NCBI GenBank assembly: GCA_033063855.1
Contig: CP093830.1
Span: forward strand, 6,200,854 to 6,264,853
Reading direction: 5' to 3'
DNA length: 64,000 bases
From: Smittia aterrima
Lineage: Eukaryota; Arthropoda; Insecta; Diptera; Chironomidae
The translations under genes and the position numbers were made by a program. Below, one piece after another: positions 24,095 to 34,416 of this stretch; within the stretch, counting starts at the first letter, position 1, and the number at the start of each line of letters is the position of its first letter. A model generated the notes under the pieces. That model worked only from the letters and a program-made list of their open reading frames with translations. It did not search any database and had not been told where the DNA came from.

Positions 24095-25182
24095 TTATTG
24101 AATTGCAGGTAATTTCAACTTTTTAGCTGTCTTAGCGCTCACATAAATGAATCCATCAAGATTTTCTTTGTTGACGAAAACGTTTGTTCCGACCGATTCG
24201 CTGCCGAGTGTAATGTTTACTGTGAAAGACGCGATGCAATCTCCAAAGCCTGCTGGCAATTCGTTCTCATGATAATGTGTGAATCTTTCATTTCGCAATT
24301 TTTGATATTGTTCCTTGCCGATCATGTTTATTGGGCAATTGGTTTTTACAATCAGTTTCATCGGTTTACCGCCAACAAAGCAATCGTAGTAAGATTTCGG
24401 CGTTGGTGGTAACACTAATGGAGTAAGAGCGGCTCTAAATTGAACGAGAATAAGTTTTATTTAATAGAAAAATTATTCTATGGCTTTACTTACGCTGCTT
24501 CTTCAATGACTGCATTTCTTTTAGGATTGGCAAATTTTTTATCATTCCGAACTAATTGCAAATCAACCGAAGAACAACTTTCTAACGAATCTTGACGTTT
24601 TCGCTTTAGATCAATTCGTGGATCTTCTTGCGGTGAATTTAGAGTTGTACTTGGAAAGCTAGTGCTTGGGCTTTGAGGTACAGCTTCAGAATTCTGTGAA
24701 AACTTTGCTGAAAGATTTTCAATTGCTTTTTGAAGCATGATTGGCTCAGATTTCATCTCGTTTCTCGAAGGTTCCAAAACATTTTCTGAGAAACGGCTTA
24801 GTGAACGCTTTGTAGAAACGTTTCGTTTACTTCGGCAAAAATCGACAAAGTGGCCTTTCTTTTTACAATGTAAGCAATTGTTGTTCAAAGCTTCACAGTT
24901 GGAACTCCAGAAACCGTGATCCTTTGATCCACAGCGAGTGCACAATATTTTATTACCCTCAGCAATTAATTCTTCAAAGCTGAAGTCATTTTTCAAAGCC
25001 TTATTTCGAAACTCGCTATCCTTACATTTATCAATGATTTGAGCAAAGATGTGCTCTTCAGGAAAACGGAAATTGCATTTTGCAGCTTGCCGCTGAAGCC
25101 TTTCAACAAATGATACAAAAGTTTCGTTGTGCTTTTGAAAGGTGCGACGAAATTCATAGATCTGTCCACTCTTGTTTTCCAT
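24095..25182 (-). CDS. Gag/retropepsin-like domesticated gene, copy 2
   Basis: Two exons: complement(join(24095..24434,24494..25182)), 342 residues, 59-bp intron at the same place and phase as the other copies. Residues 1-60 carry the Gag-capsid-like stretch (SFVERLQRQAAKCNFRFPEE). Knuckles are at 81-96 (CTRCG...HGFWSSNC) and 103-116 (CLHCKKKGHFVDFC). A Ser/Pro/Asn-rich linker with KRKRQD and NPKRN basic patches follows. The retropepsin-like module in exon 2 reads Lys-Thr-Asn (about 260-262) where active enzymes have Asp-Thr/Ser-Gly. The C-terminus ends PAIQ instead of the LIP of its relatives. The frame is open throughout, which suggests a functional host gene rather than a decaying element. 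Confidence 0.82.
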
Positions 25183-25263
25183 TTTAAAATTTAATTCGAT
25201 TATTAGTCTCAAAACTTCTTAATAACGTCTTTAAGCTGATGCTAACCCTTCGAGACCTCACAA

Positions 25264-25303
25264 TGCACTGAATAAATAATTCTCGTCAGTCTTCGAATTT
25301 ATA
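25264..25303 (-). promoter_or_regulatory. Core promoter of Gag-like copy 2
   Basis: TATAAATTCGAAGAC begins with TATAAAT at 25297-25303 and is followed by TTCAGTGCA (25264-25272), with the A of the initiator 34 bp from the first T. The same sequence and spacing occur at copy 3. A shared 5'UTR motif AAGGGTTAGCATCA lies about 25237-25250. ACAGTCCTTAACTA at 25531-25544 recurs upstream of copy 3. Confidence 0.7.
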
Positions 25304-25985
25304 CATATTCGTCTCGGCAAAATATCAATGTGTGGCACACATTGTGTGCATAGGACGACTCAGAGTTCAGCTTCGTTACACGATTGAAATCAATAATTAT
25401 TAGAAGCTTATCACATAATTATCAACTAGTAAAATTATAGGAAAAATATTTTGCTCATTCTTGTATCTTAGAACAACTCGATAGTTTTTTTTTGTTTTTA
25501 ATTTCATGCAATAACTATGTCCTTAGTTACACAGTCCTTAACTATGAATAAGTTGATTCAAAGCGATCTTGAACACGAAATGTTACACATTCTGAGCTCA
25601 TTTTTTTCTACTTCCTCTGCTTCAACCACATTGCTTATCATCATTTTATTAACAAGCGCGCTTGAACGTGTTTAAGCGTGAAAATACTTGAGCTTTTATT
25701 TAACTACGTAGGAACCATTCCACGAAGAGACAGTCACAAAGGAGTTTCCAGTTGTCCAAGAACATTTTGGATCTGAAAAAAGAAAGAATGAGTTTTTCAA
25801 GGAGACTTTCCTTTTTAAATACAAGAAAATAAACTCTCGGGAGTTTATCTTAGAAACCTTAAAATCATAAAATCTTTCTTTGAATGAAGAAGGCAAATAA
25901 ACTCAATTTCTTGATGTATTCATTAGGAAATATGATGAACGCATTGCGTCTCTTGCGCGCGATATACTTTAAAAGTCCCACGACA
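25304..25985. other. Divergent spacer between copy 2 and the DUF229 relic
   Basis: Corresponds in position and length to the spacer between copy 4 and the intact DUF229 gene. On the minus strand, 25696-25772 looks like a possible isolated last exon: acceptor TTTTTTCAG, 25 codons ending SSWNGSYVVK, a stop, and an AATAAA immediately after. I cannot connect it to other exons or to a family. Confidence 0.3.
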
Positions 25986-26084
25986 ATGTTAAATTCATTT
26001 TCGTTATCAGAGTTCACAAGAAAAGATTTAATTGCAATCTTTATGATTTCCTGCAATTTTACGATTATATTCTTTTATCTATGA
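25986..26084 (+). pseudogene. Truncated copy of the DUF229 gene first exon
   Basis: The first 31 codons (MLNSFSLSEFTRKDLIAIFM...) match the start of the intact DUF229 gene at 30559 almost residue for residue. About 13 differences fall in 93 aligned bases by eye. The match begins just before the ATG (CCACGACAATG) and fades after IIFFY, where this copy reaches a TGA. Nothing resembling the rest of that gene follows. The ATG lies 683 bp from the TATA box of Gag-like copy 2, against 692 bp between copy 4 and the intact gene. It is a relic of a block duplication; a 32-residue membrane peptide is possible but unlikely. Confidence 0.8.
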
Positions 26085-26294
26085 AATTATTTGACGAGTA
26101 GCGACCAAGTGCTGTTAATCACACTGAATAAGTCAAAATGCTGACTCGCGAGGTGTCGAATTTTCTGACGGCGTATTATCATATAACTTGAAGACTCGTT
26201 CTTTAGTTTAATTGATTATTTCCCTTTATTTTAATTGCTGAGGATAAATAATTTAAAGTTTTCATAATTATCAAATTATTTTTATGTTTTGAAT

Positions 26295-27268
26295 TTATGG
26301 GATAAGCTTCAACTTCTTGGCTGTCTTGTTGTTTACATAAATGAAACCATCGAGATCTTCCTTGACGAAAATATTTGTGCTGATCGGTTCACTTCCGAGT
26401 CTGATTTTGACTGTGAAAGACGCGATGCAATCTCCAAAGCCTGGTGGCAATAAGTCCTCGTGAAATTTTTCGAATCTTCCTTTTTGAAGTCTTTTATATT
26501 GATCTCTGCTGATCATGTTTATGGGGCTATCAGCTTTGATAATCAGTTTCATTGCCATGCCACCAACGAAGCAATCGTAGAAAACGTTTGGCGCTGGCGA
26601 ATGCGTCAATGGCGCGGCTCTAAATTGAGTGATAATAAATTATTATTTTATTAAAAATACAAAGGCTTTACTTACATTGCTTGCACCCATTGTGCGATGT
26701 CTATTGTTTTGTCGATTTGAGGTGAATTTTGAGTTGAGATTTGAGTGCTAGAGCTTGGAGTTTTAGGTACAACTTCAGAATTCTCTGGCAATTTTCCTTG
26801 ATTTTCAATTTGTGGTTGAATCTCCTCTGGCTCTTTCTTCACCTCTTTCCGAGAACGTTCCAAATTATTTTCAGTCAAAGGGCTTGGTAAACGTTTTCTT
26901 GAAATGTTTCTACCAGTTCGGCAATATTCAGATAAGTGACCTCTCTTCTTGCAAATTTCGCAATTCTTGTTCGCAGCTTCACAGCTCGAACTAATGTAAT
27001 CGTGATCCTTTGAACCACAACGAGTGCAGACTATTGCCTTGCCCAAAGAAATTAACTTTTCCAATGTGAGATTACTCTTGAAAGCTTTGCTGCGAAGTTC
27101 TTTATATCTACACTTGTCAATGATTTGATCGAAGAGATGCTCCTCAGGAAAACTGTAATTGCAGTTTTTAACCTGACGTTGAAGTCTTTTCACAAACGAT
27201 TCGAAGCTTTCATTGTACTTTTGAACGATGCGACGAAATTCGAATCTTGCTTCACTCTTGTTTTCCAT
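26295..27268 (-). CDS. Gag/retropepsin-like domesticated gene, copy 3
   Basis: Two exons: complement(join(26295..26619,26676..27268)), 305 residues, 56-bp intron. Exon 1 has the Gag-like stretch SFVKRLQRQVKNCNYSFPEE and knuckles CTRCGSKDHDYISSSC and CEICKKRGHLSEYC, followed by an acidic Lys/Glu/Pro linker. It lacks the KRKRQD...NPKRN segment at the end of exon 1 that copies 2 and 4 keep. Exon 2 reads KLIIKADSPINMIS: aligned without gaps, Lys-Ala-Asp (about 226-228) replaces the catalytic triad. An alignment placing that Asp in the catalytic position would need a gap and would leave Asp-Ser-Pro. Frame and splice sites are intact. Confidence 0.8.
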
Positions 27269-27340
27269 TTTATAACTTAACCACCTCGACACTTGTCAAT
27301 CACTTTGATGAATTGATGATATCTCTTCGATAGCTCTTAC

Positions 27341-27380
27341 TGCACTGAACAAATAACTTTCGACAGTCTTCGAATTTATA
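27341..27380 (-). promoter_or_regulatory. Core promoter of Gag-like copy 3
   Basis: TATAAATTCGAAGAC begins with TATAAAT at 27374-27380 and is followed by GTTCAGTGCA (27341-27350) at the same 34-bp spacing as copy 2. The 5'UTR motif seen in copies 1, 2 and 4 is not recognisable here. ACAGTCCTTAACTA (27687-27700) recurs upstream. Confidence 0.7.
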
Positions 27381-28646
27381 CAAAAAATAAATAGATCGTC
27401 AGCAAAAAATCGTATTTGTGTTAACGATTATTAAAGAACTTTGTTGGTTTTGTTGCGACCGAAAACAATAAATCTTCATGGGTTTACTCGTTTTCAGTAA
27501 ATCTTAAAAAGCATAAGAAATAATGTTCTCCATATTGTTGGATTTTAGGGCTCTTAAGTTTCTCACGAATAATAATAAAAATTGTCTTGCTCTGAATGTC
27601 ATTAAAAAAAACTCGCTGATAACGTTTTGTCTTTTGTCGTAATTCATAATCGAGTGTGAAGGAAAACATGTTGACATCGACCTCAACAGTCCTTAACTAA
27701 AATTGTAAACCCCCAGCCAGCCATATATTAAAACGAGCTTTTTGACAGAGCTGAGCTCATCGTGTCCACCTCTAGCTAGCTCCAGGAGGAACCCCGTTCC
27801 TTTAAAATTCTCGGTTGTGGAGACAATTCGATAAATCAAAGAAGAGCTTCGTCTCGACGAACGGCATAGGCTCATGGGTTAAACTAGTCATTCAATATTT
27901 GAAAAGGATAGTTTTTAGACTTAGACCCAAGATGAGATAATTAAAAATAAATAAAAAAAATTCACATGTCGACCAACTGCAGCTCGTTATATTTTTATGA
28001 CTTTTTATCTCGTTTTCTTATTTATCACGTTTTTCTAGATATGAACGTCGCATTGATTCCAAGAAAAGGTCAAAAAAAAGTCATAAAAACTGAAAAGATA
28101 ATACAATCGATGCACAACTGTTCATCGCTTCCTAGAAGTAGATAATTTACGAACCACGATAGGCCAATCATAATTTGTTTTTCTAATATTTTAAGTTTTT
28201 TTCATAAATGTCGAAAAAGTGTTTTTATCAGCCTCGACAATTTAATCAGTCGCGATACGAAAGTCTATTAATCTGAAATTTGATTTATCGTAATTCGACG
28301 GGATCTCTTCCAACAATAATATGAAACTGAAAATGAATTTCGGATATAAAAGCTCCATTACGATTAAAGAATATTACTTTGCCTGGACAAGTAATCGTTT
28401 CTTGAAAATGGAGGAAGACTAGTTTTTAGAATGAAAAACGATTTAGTGATGAAAATCTTTGAAATTTATTGCGTAATAATTATTTAAACGTTTTCGGGAG
28501 CACACGTTGTCGCTTCAAAATCGAATTTTCAGTGAATAAGCAAAAATGACTCTTGCTGACGCGAATAAAAAGTCACATTTTGTTTCTTCTTATTTTAGTT
28601 GACGATAATGATAAATATTCGTATTTATGAAATTCTGCTTTGAATT
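27381..28646. other. Spacer between Gag-like copies 3 and 4
   Basis: The first 150 bp resemble the upstream flank of copy 4 (for example AATAAAT followed by GGGTT and a CAGTAAAT/CAGCAAAT block). About 27705-27880 is a distinct GC-richer tract with several small palindromes (AGCTAGCT, GAGCTGAGCTC) and no coding potential. The remainder is AT-rich without a gene. Confidence 0.4.
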
Positions 28647-29731
28647 TTATGGGATCAGTTTCAACTTTTTAGCTGTTTTAGCATTCACATAAATAAATGG
28701 ATCAAGTTTTTCTTTAACGAAAATGTTTATTCCGATCGATTCACTTCCGACTCTGATGTTACTCGAGAAGAGTGAAGTGTAATCTCCAAATTCTGTCGTC
28801 GACAATTCGTTCTCGTGATAATGTGTGAATCTTTCATTCCGCAACTTTTGATATTGTTCCTTGCCGATCATGTTTGGTGAACCATCAGTTTTCACAATCA
28901 GTTTCATAGGCAAGCCACCAACAAAGCAATCGTAGTAAGATTTTGGCGCTATTGTATGCACCAACGGTGTAGGAGCGGCTCTAAATTAAACGAGAAAAAG
29001 TTTTATTTAATTGAAAAACTATTCTATGGCTTTACTTACGGTGCTTCTGCAATGACTACATTTCTTTTAGGATTGGCTAATGTTTCATCATCACCAACTA
29101 CTTGCAAATCCTTTGATGAGAAACTTTGGGATGAATCTTGACTTTTTCGCTTAAATCCAGTTCGTGGATCTTCCTTCGATGAACTTTGAGATAATCTTGG
29201 AATGCTAGGGCCAGGAATTTGCGTTACAACTTCAAAGTCATTCTCTAACAAATTCGTTGATTCATTTTCGAGTGCTTCTTGAATCACCTCTGGCTCTTTT
29301 TTCACTTCTTTTCGAAAAGATTCCGAATCATTTTCTGTCAAACGACTCGGTGGACGCTCTGTAGGGACGAATCTTCTGCTTCGGCAATAGTTTGATAAGT
29401 GGCCTCTCTTTCCACAGTTTTCGCAATTCTTGTTCAAAGCTTTACATAGCAAGCTTCTGTAATCGTGATCCCTTAATCCACAACGAGTGCATAATACTTT
29501 CTTGCTCTCAGAAATTAATTCTTCTAATGTGAAGTTACGTTTGAAAGCTTTGAGGCGAACCTCTCTATCCCAACATTTTTCAATGATTTGATCAAAAATG
29601 TGCTCTTCAGGAAAACGAAAATTACAGTTTTTAGCCTGACGTTGAAGTCTTTCCACAAACGATTCGAAGCTTTCGTTGTACTTTTGAAAGATGCGACGAA
29701 ATTCGTATCTTTCCTCACTTTTGTTTTTCAT
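28647..29731 (-). CDS. Gag/retropepsin-like domesticated gene, copy 4
   Basis: Two exons: complement(join(28647..28980,29040..29731)), 341 residues, 59-bp intron. Exon 1 has SFVERLQRQAKNCNFRFPEE and knuckles CTRCGLRDHDYRSLLC and CENCGKRGHLSNYC. A linker ending KRKSQD...NPKRN matches copy 2. Exon 2 reads KLIVKTDGSPNMIG, so Lys-Thr-Asp (about 261-263) stands at the catalytic triad. The gene is divergent from the DUF229 gene, about 0.7 kb separating its TATA-like box from that gene's ATG. No stop or frameshift interrupts it. As for the other copies, the retroelement ancestry is read from domain order and motifs; the present role is unknown. Confidence 0.82.
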
Positions 29732-29829
29732 TTTAAAACTCAATTTGATTAATTACCACAAAACTTGTCAATCACTTCAAGTGTATTCACTTGTGTAAAC
29801 TGATGCTAACCCTTCAAATGCTTTTGCTA

Positions 29830-29867
29830 AACTGAACGAAAAATACCCGTCGGTCTTCGAGTTTACA
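29830..29867 (-). promoter_or_regulatory. Core promoter of Gag-like copy 4 (degraded TATA)
   Basis: TGTAAACTCGAAGAC begins at 29861-29867 where copies 2 and 3 have TATAAATTCGAAGAC. GTTCAGTT (29830-29837) occupies the initiator position. The shared 5'UTR motif AAGGGTTAGCATCA is present at about 29801-29814. The TATA change predicts weaker or altered initiation. Confidence 0.55.
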
Positions 29868-30558
29868 CAAAGAATTCGTTCGTCAGCAAAATATCAATGT
29901 GTTGGCGACGATTAAAAAATTTCGGTTGTTCTAGGCTGAAAGTAATAAATGTTCTAGGGTTGCACATGTTCAGCAAATGGTAAAATGCATAATTTTCTTC
30001 TTAAGCATTTTACTATTTTTAAAAGGATAAATTTTCAAGTTCAGCCATAAAAAAAATTATGACAGCCAACGAGCTATGTCTTGCACTTTTATGACTTTTT
30101 TTTGGCTTTGAATTGAGATTATTTGTTTAACGGTGCATCTCATCTGGCTGGCTTTGACAACCGCTCAAGTAAGAACATTATTTCGCCTTTACAAGGAATC
30201 TTTTCTTTTCGTTCGAACAAGCCCTTTTTTATGATTTTATTAATCACCTTACGAAATAAAATAGTAAATTAAAGATTACGAAAAAATCACAGAAAATATT
30301 CTGTTTTCTCTTTTAAGTTGGAGTGACTAATATATTGAGCTCTGCTGCTTAAGTAATTTGGATATTTGAATATCACTGAAATATTTCTCTCTGTTTACAT
30401 ATAAGCAATGTATTCAAGTGTTTTTCTAATCTGCTATCAGATGTTTCCTGACATCTGCTTCAGGTTCGAAAAGCACGAATTTTTTAAGAGTATCATTTGT
30501 GAAATAACCGCGAGACAAGGCACACTCGGAACTTTTTTTCTTCTAAAGTGCCACGACA
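29868..30558. other. Divergent promoter region of copy 4 and DUF229
   Basis: This spacer of just under 700 bp holds the upstream regions of both genes. TATAAG at 30400-30405 followed by TATCAG near 30435 is a weak possible start for the DUF229 transcript. No other gene is seen. Confidence 0.4.
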
Positions 30559-32726
30559 ATGTTAAATTCATTTTCATTATCAAAGATCACAAAAAAAGAT
30601 TTAATTGGAATCTTCGCGATTTCATGTGGTTTTACGATTATATTCTTCTATAATGTGAAAGTTTTTGATTTAAAAAGTGAGTTTGTGCTTTCGAGGTTTA
30701 ACCGAATTACAAATAAATCAAATGAAAGAGAACTCGAACCAGGATATCTCGTTTGGTCACCGCAGTGTAAAATTGTTGATCACGATCCGTTCGCAAAAGA
30801 AATAATGGCAGAATTCACTAAACAGACCTTTGAGCCTTGTGCAACACAGAAACAGTTGACGTCCATCGAACAGAACTTTGAAGAAAATGTGGTTCGACTA
30901 ATATTTCACGACGATGCGAAGTCAATATATTTGAAAAATTCGTCAGCTCAACTTAAGTGTTGGTATAAGGAAATTGTTCGTGATAATGAAGTTTCTGAGC
31001 CTGATAAACATTATAAGTAAACGGATTTAACTTTTTTCCTTAACACAGATGACAAATTAAATATTTTCCTAGATTGAAAGAGCCTCAATTTTTCGATAAA
31101 TCAATTAATCTCCCATCACCACTCGAATCGATTATTGTTCAATGTAATGCGACCCAGTCAGTAGAGATCAACTCAACTACGGAAGACGAAATAGTTTATA
31201 AGAATGCTCATATTGTTGTTCGACGTACTCCAGAGCGAGCGAAGATCCTCAACAACTTCAAAACTTTATATCCACAAAAGAAACCTCTCAGTGTGCTAAT
31301 GATCGGCATTGATTCAATTTCAAGACTAAATTTGCTTCGAGCGATGCCGAATACTTCACAATATCTTCATCAAAATAACTGGTTTGAGCTCGACGGATAC
31401 AACAAAGTAAACAAATTTTATTTCAAAGCTTTGATTGACAATAATTTATTTAATTTTTAGAATGGATACAACACATTCCCTAACTTAATGGCGATACTAA
31501 CTGGAATAGATTTTGAGAATGAACCCGAGAGATTGTATAAGGGATGTGGCAGAACAGCTTATGGAGGACTCGATAAGTGTCAATTTTTATGGAATTATTT
31601 TGAACAAATTGGCTATGCAACTGCTTATGCTGAAGACGAGCAATACATGCAAACGTTCAATTACTGCCAAAGTGGATTCGTAAAGCCCCCAACCACGCAC
31701 CAATTTCGAAATTTCGCGCTAGCAGCTGAAGATTTATTTGGAAATAGGCCAAGGCTGCAATGTCTTTTCAATCGACATTATGCCGATTATGTTTATCAGT
31801 ACGCGATTGATTTTGCAACTGCCTACAAAAATGATTCGTTCTTTGGTTTATTCTGGACAAATACTTTCTCTCACGATTGGATTAGTGAACCTTCGAGTAT
31901 GGATGACTATATGAAGAATTACTTGGAGCAAATGGATGAGAAAGGAATTCTTAATTCGTCTGCAGTCATTTTCTTTAGTGATCATGGCCCACGCTACGGA
32001 CCTTTCAGGGAGAAGTTGCATGTAAGATAACTTGATTAGATGATTTTGAATAAGAAGATTTCTTTTTAGTCTGGTTGGTATGAAGAGCGTTTACCTTTCA
32101 TTTATATTTGGCTTCCAAAATATTTCCAAGAAGAAAATCCAGATTTCGTTAGAAGTCTCAAAAAGAATCGAAACAGACTGACAAGCACATTTGATCTTCA
32201 CATGACTCTTAAACACATCCTCGAATTGACTGGAAGAGTTGGAATTCTTGATCCGCCTGAAGGCTGCGCTAAATGTCAAAGTCTCTTTAGAGATATTCCT
32301 TTGGATCGAAGTTGCTCTGATGCTGGACTTCCAATAAATTTTTGTGCTTGCTCTGATTTTAGGCTCATCGAAAAAAGCAACGAGGACTTGGAAAAGTATG
32401 CGAATTTCGTCTTGGGCTCTATCAATAATGAAATTGTTGAGATAACGAGATCGATGAATTCTACGACTTGGAAATGTGCGAATTTAACTCTGAGATCAAT
32501 TGAAAGTGTTTCATGTTCGAAATCAGAAGAAGACTCAAACAAATATTTAATCAAATTGGAAGCTTTGCCATCGGAAGCGGTTTTTGAAGCAATTATTCGA
32601 GAGAATGATGAAAATAACTTCAAGATGATTGGAAGAGTTTCGCGTCTCAACAAATATGGAAACCAAGGAGACTGTGTTGATGATTCTAATCATCGTAATT
32701 ATTGTTTCTGTCAAAAGAACGAATAA
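30559..32726 (+). CDS. DUF229 family membrane protein (alkaline-phosphatase/sulfatase fold)
   Basis: Four exons: join(30559..31016,31073..31406,31461..32021,32070..32726), 669 residues, introns 48-56 bp, all in phase. Residues 14-31 form a single signal-anchor helix (LIGIFAISCGFTIIFFY), predicting a type II protein with a large lumenal or extracellular domain. DUF229 hallmarks follow: VLMIGIDSISR (Asp 233/Ser 234), MPNTSQYL, NGYNTFPNLMAILTG, WTNTFSHDW and FFSDHGPRYG (438-444). The family belongs to the alkaline-phosphatase-like superfamily and keeps putative metal-binding Asp/His, but its substrate is not established. The stop codon sits inside an AATAAA (32722-32727). The first exon has a truncated duplicate at 25986. 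Confidence 0.92.
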
Positions 32727-32761
32727 ATCTTTTTTCTAAGACTTTTATTAATTGTGACCAA

Positions 32762-34198
32762 CTACATTCCTGCGACTTTATCTCTATAATGTCCTCGAGT
32801 GTGGTTTTCAAGTTCTCCTTTTCTTGTGAATCCTCTTTTACAAATCTCGCAGTTGTACGGTCGACTTCCAGTCTAAAATACAAAAGTTTAATAAATTTTC
32901 TCAAGTTTTATTTTGACTAACTTACGTGCTTCATCATATGACGCTTTCGATCAATAAAGTGCATAAATGACTTATCACATAAAGTGCAAGGATAAGGTCT
33001 AAAGAACAAAATTCATTAGCTTCTGGTTTCTATAAAAAGAATGTCACTAACCGCTCTCCCGTGTGGATCCTTCGATGAATATTTAAATTCTTCTTTCTTG
33101 CAAAGCTCTTTTTGCATCCTTCGAAATCGCATTGGAACGGAGTCTCCATCGTGTGAAACTGTCTGACGTGGTCGTGCATTTCGTATTTCTTGTAGAATCC
33201 TCTTTGGCAGAAATTACAAACGTATTTGGTTCGTAAGTGCATGTTGTGCATGTGATTGAATAAATAAGATTTCAGCCGAAATTTAATGCCGCAAACGTCA
33301 CAAATAAATTTCTTAATTTGAGTCGACTGAGCATCGATCAAATGTTTCTCTTCGTGATTTTTTAAGGCGACATGCGAAGACAGGATTTTACCGCACTGCG
33401 AGCAAGGATTCTTTTGTGGCTTTTTAAGTGGATTGTTTGAGTGTTTATTGCGCATATGAAGCTCGAGATATTCCTGAATCTTGAACCTACAAAGAGACAG
33501 AAATAAATGTCGATGTTAAATAAAACTGGGTTTGCTTACTTTTTGTCGCAGAGGCTGCAAGGTAACATTTCGGATTCAGGAACAAAATCATGTTTGACCC
33601 GAATGTGGTTCTGAAGTCGATGGTTTGATGAGAAAACGATTCCACATTCACATTGATGAATCTGTCTTCCTGTCACAGTCTTACGAGGAGCAAAGCTTTT
33701 CTTGGCAGCAGCTTCTTCAGTGACATGCTCAATACTTGTTGGCACTTCTATTGTGTCCTCAGCCCAAACTTCTTCACAAATTGGTGTATCATCGTACTCG
33801 ATTATTTCATACTCTTCCTCTGGATCTAAAGACTCTACGATCACTTCTTCAGTCTCATTTTGTTGCAATTCGCTTTCTTTAAACTCTAAGTAGAATGACT
33901 TCTCGGCTTCTCTCGTTTGCTTTCGGAAGAACTGATCAGCAAGAACTGCGACTTTCTTTAAACGCGCTGCATCTTCGACTTCTTTCTTACACTTCACGCA
34001 AATCAACGCTGATTGAAAAGACTCCACGATCTAAAAGAAAATTCATCAGTGAACTAAAATTCAAGTTTGTTTACATTTGATTCTTACCACAACTCCGCAA
34101 ACATAAAACAAATCGACAGCGACTTTGTAATCGTCTTGAAGAATCAGCTCAAAGGCATCATCGCCTTCTTCTGTGAGACATACTCGACATAGTCTCAT
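32762..34198 (-). CDS. ZAD-domain C2H2 zinc-finger protein
   Basis: Five exons: complement(join(32762..32872,32926..32998,33052..33486,33540..34030,34088..34198)), 406 residues, introns 53-57 bp. The N-terminus MRLCRVCL and the later ICVKCKKEV pair give the four Cys of a zinc-finger-associated domain (ZAD), the insect-specific dimerisation module. An acidic linker follows, then about eight C2H2 fingers: QCECGIVF (a CX1C variant), PCSLCDKKF, PCSQCGK, ICDVCGIKF, VCNFCQRGF, QCDFEGCKKSF, PCTLCDKSF and NCEICKRGF. Introns 2 to 4 fall within or between fingers and restore them exactly. It is a nuclear DNA-binding protein; its target is unknown. AATAAA on the minus strand (32744-32749) is only 13 nt past the stop, overlapping the convergent DUF229 3' end. 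Confidence 0.92.
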
Positions 34199-34416
34199 TC
34201 TAATATTTTATTTGCGCGACAATTTTAATTTTCAGAAAAAAAGTTTGTTTTGATTTTACAAAATAATATTTCCTACCCCTTGCTAACATTGAGCTTTGTC
34301 GGTTGAAGAAGGCTTTATTCGATATTCGTTTTTTTTTGTATTCGATAAAAATTTAAGATATTTATTATAGTTTTTCTTTGCGAAAAGAGCCTTTAAAAAA
34401 CGATTGAAAATCTTAT

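Noticed and set aside
21870..29743. Active LTR retrotransposons as the source of the Gag-like frames
   Set aside because: No reverse transcriptase, RNase H, integrase or long terminal repeats were seen. Each copy is spliced, has its own TATA promoter and lacks the catalytic Asp.
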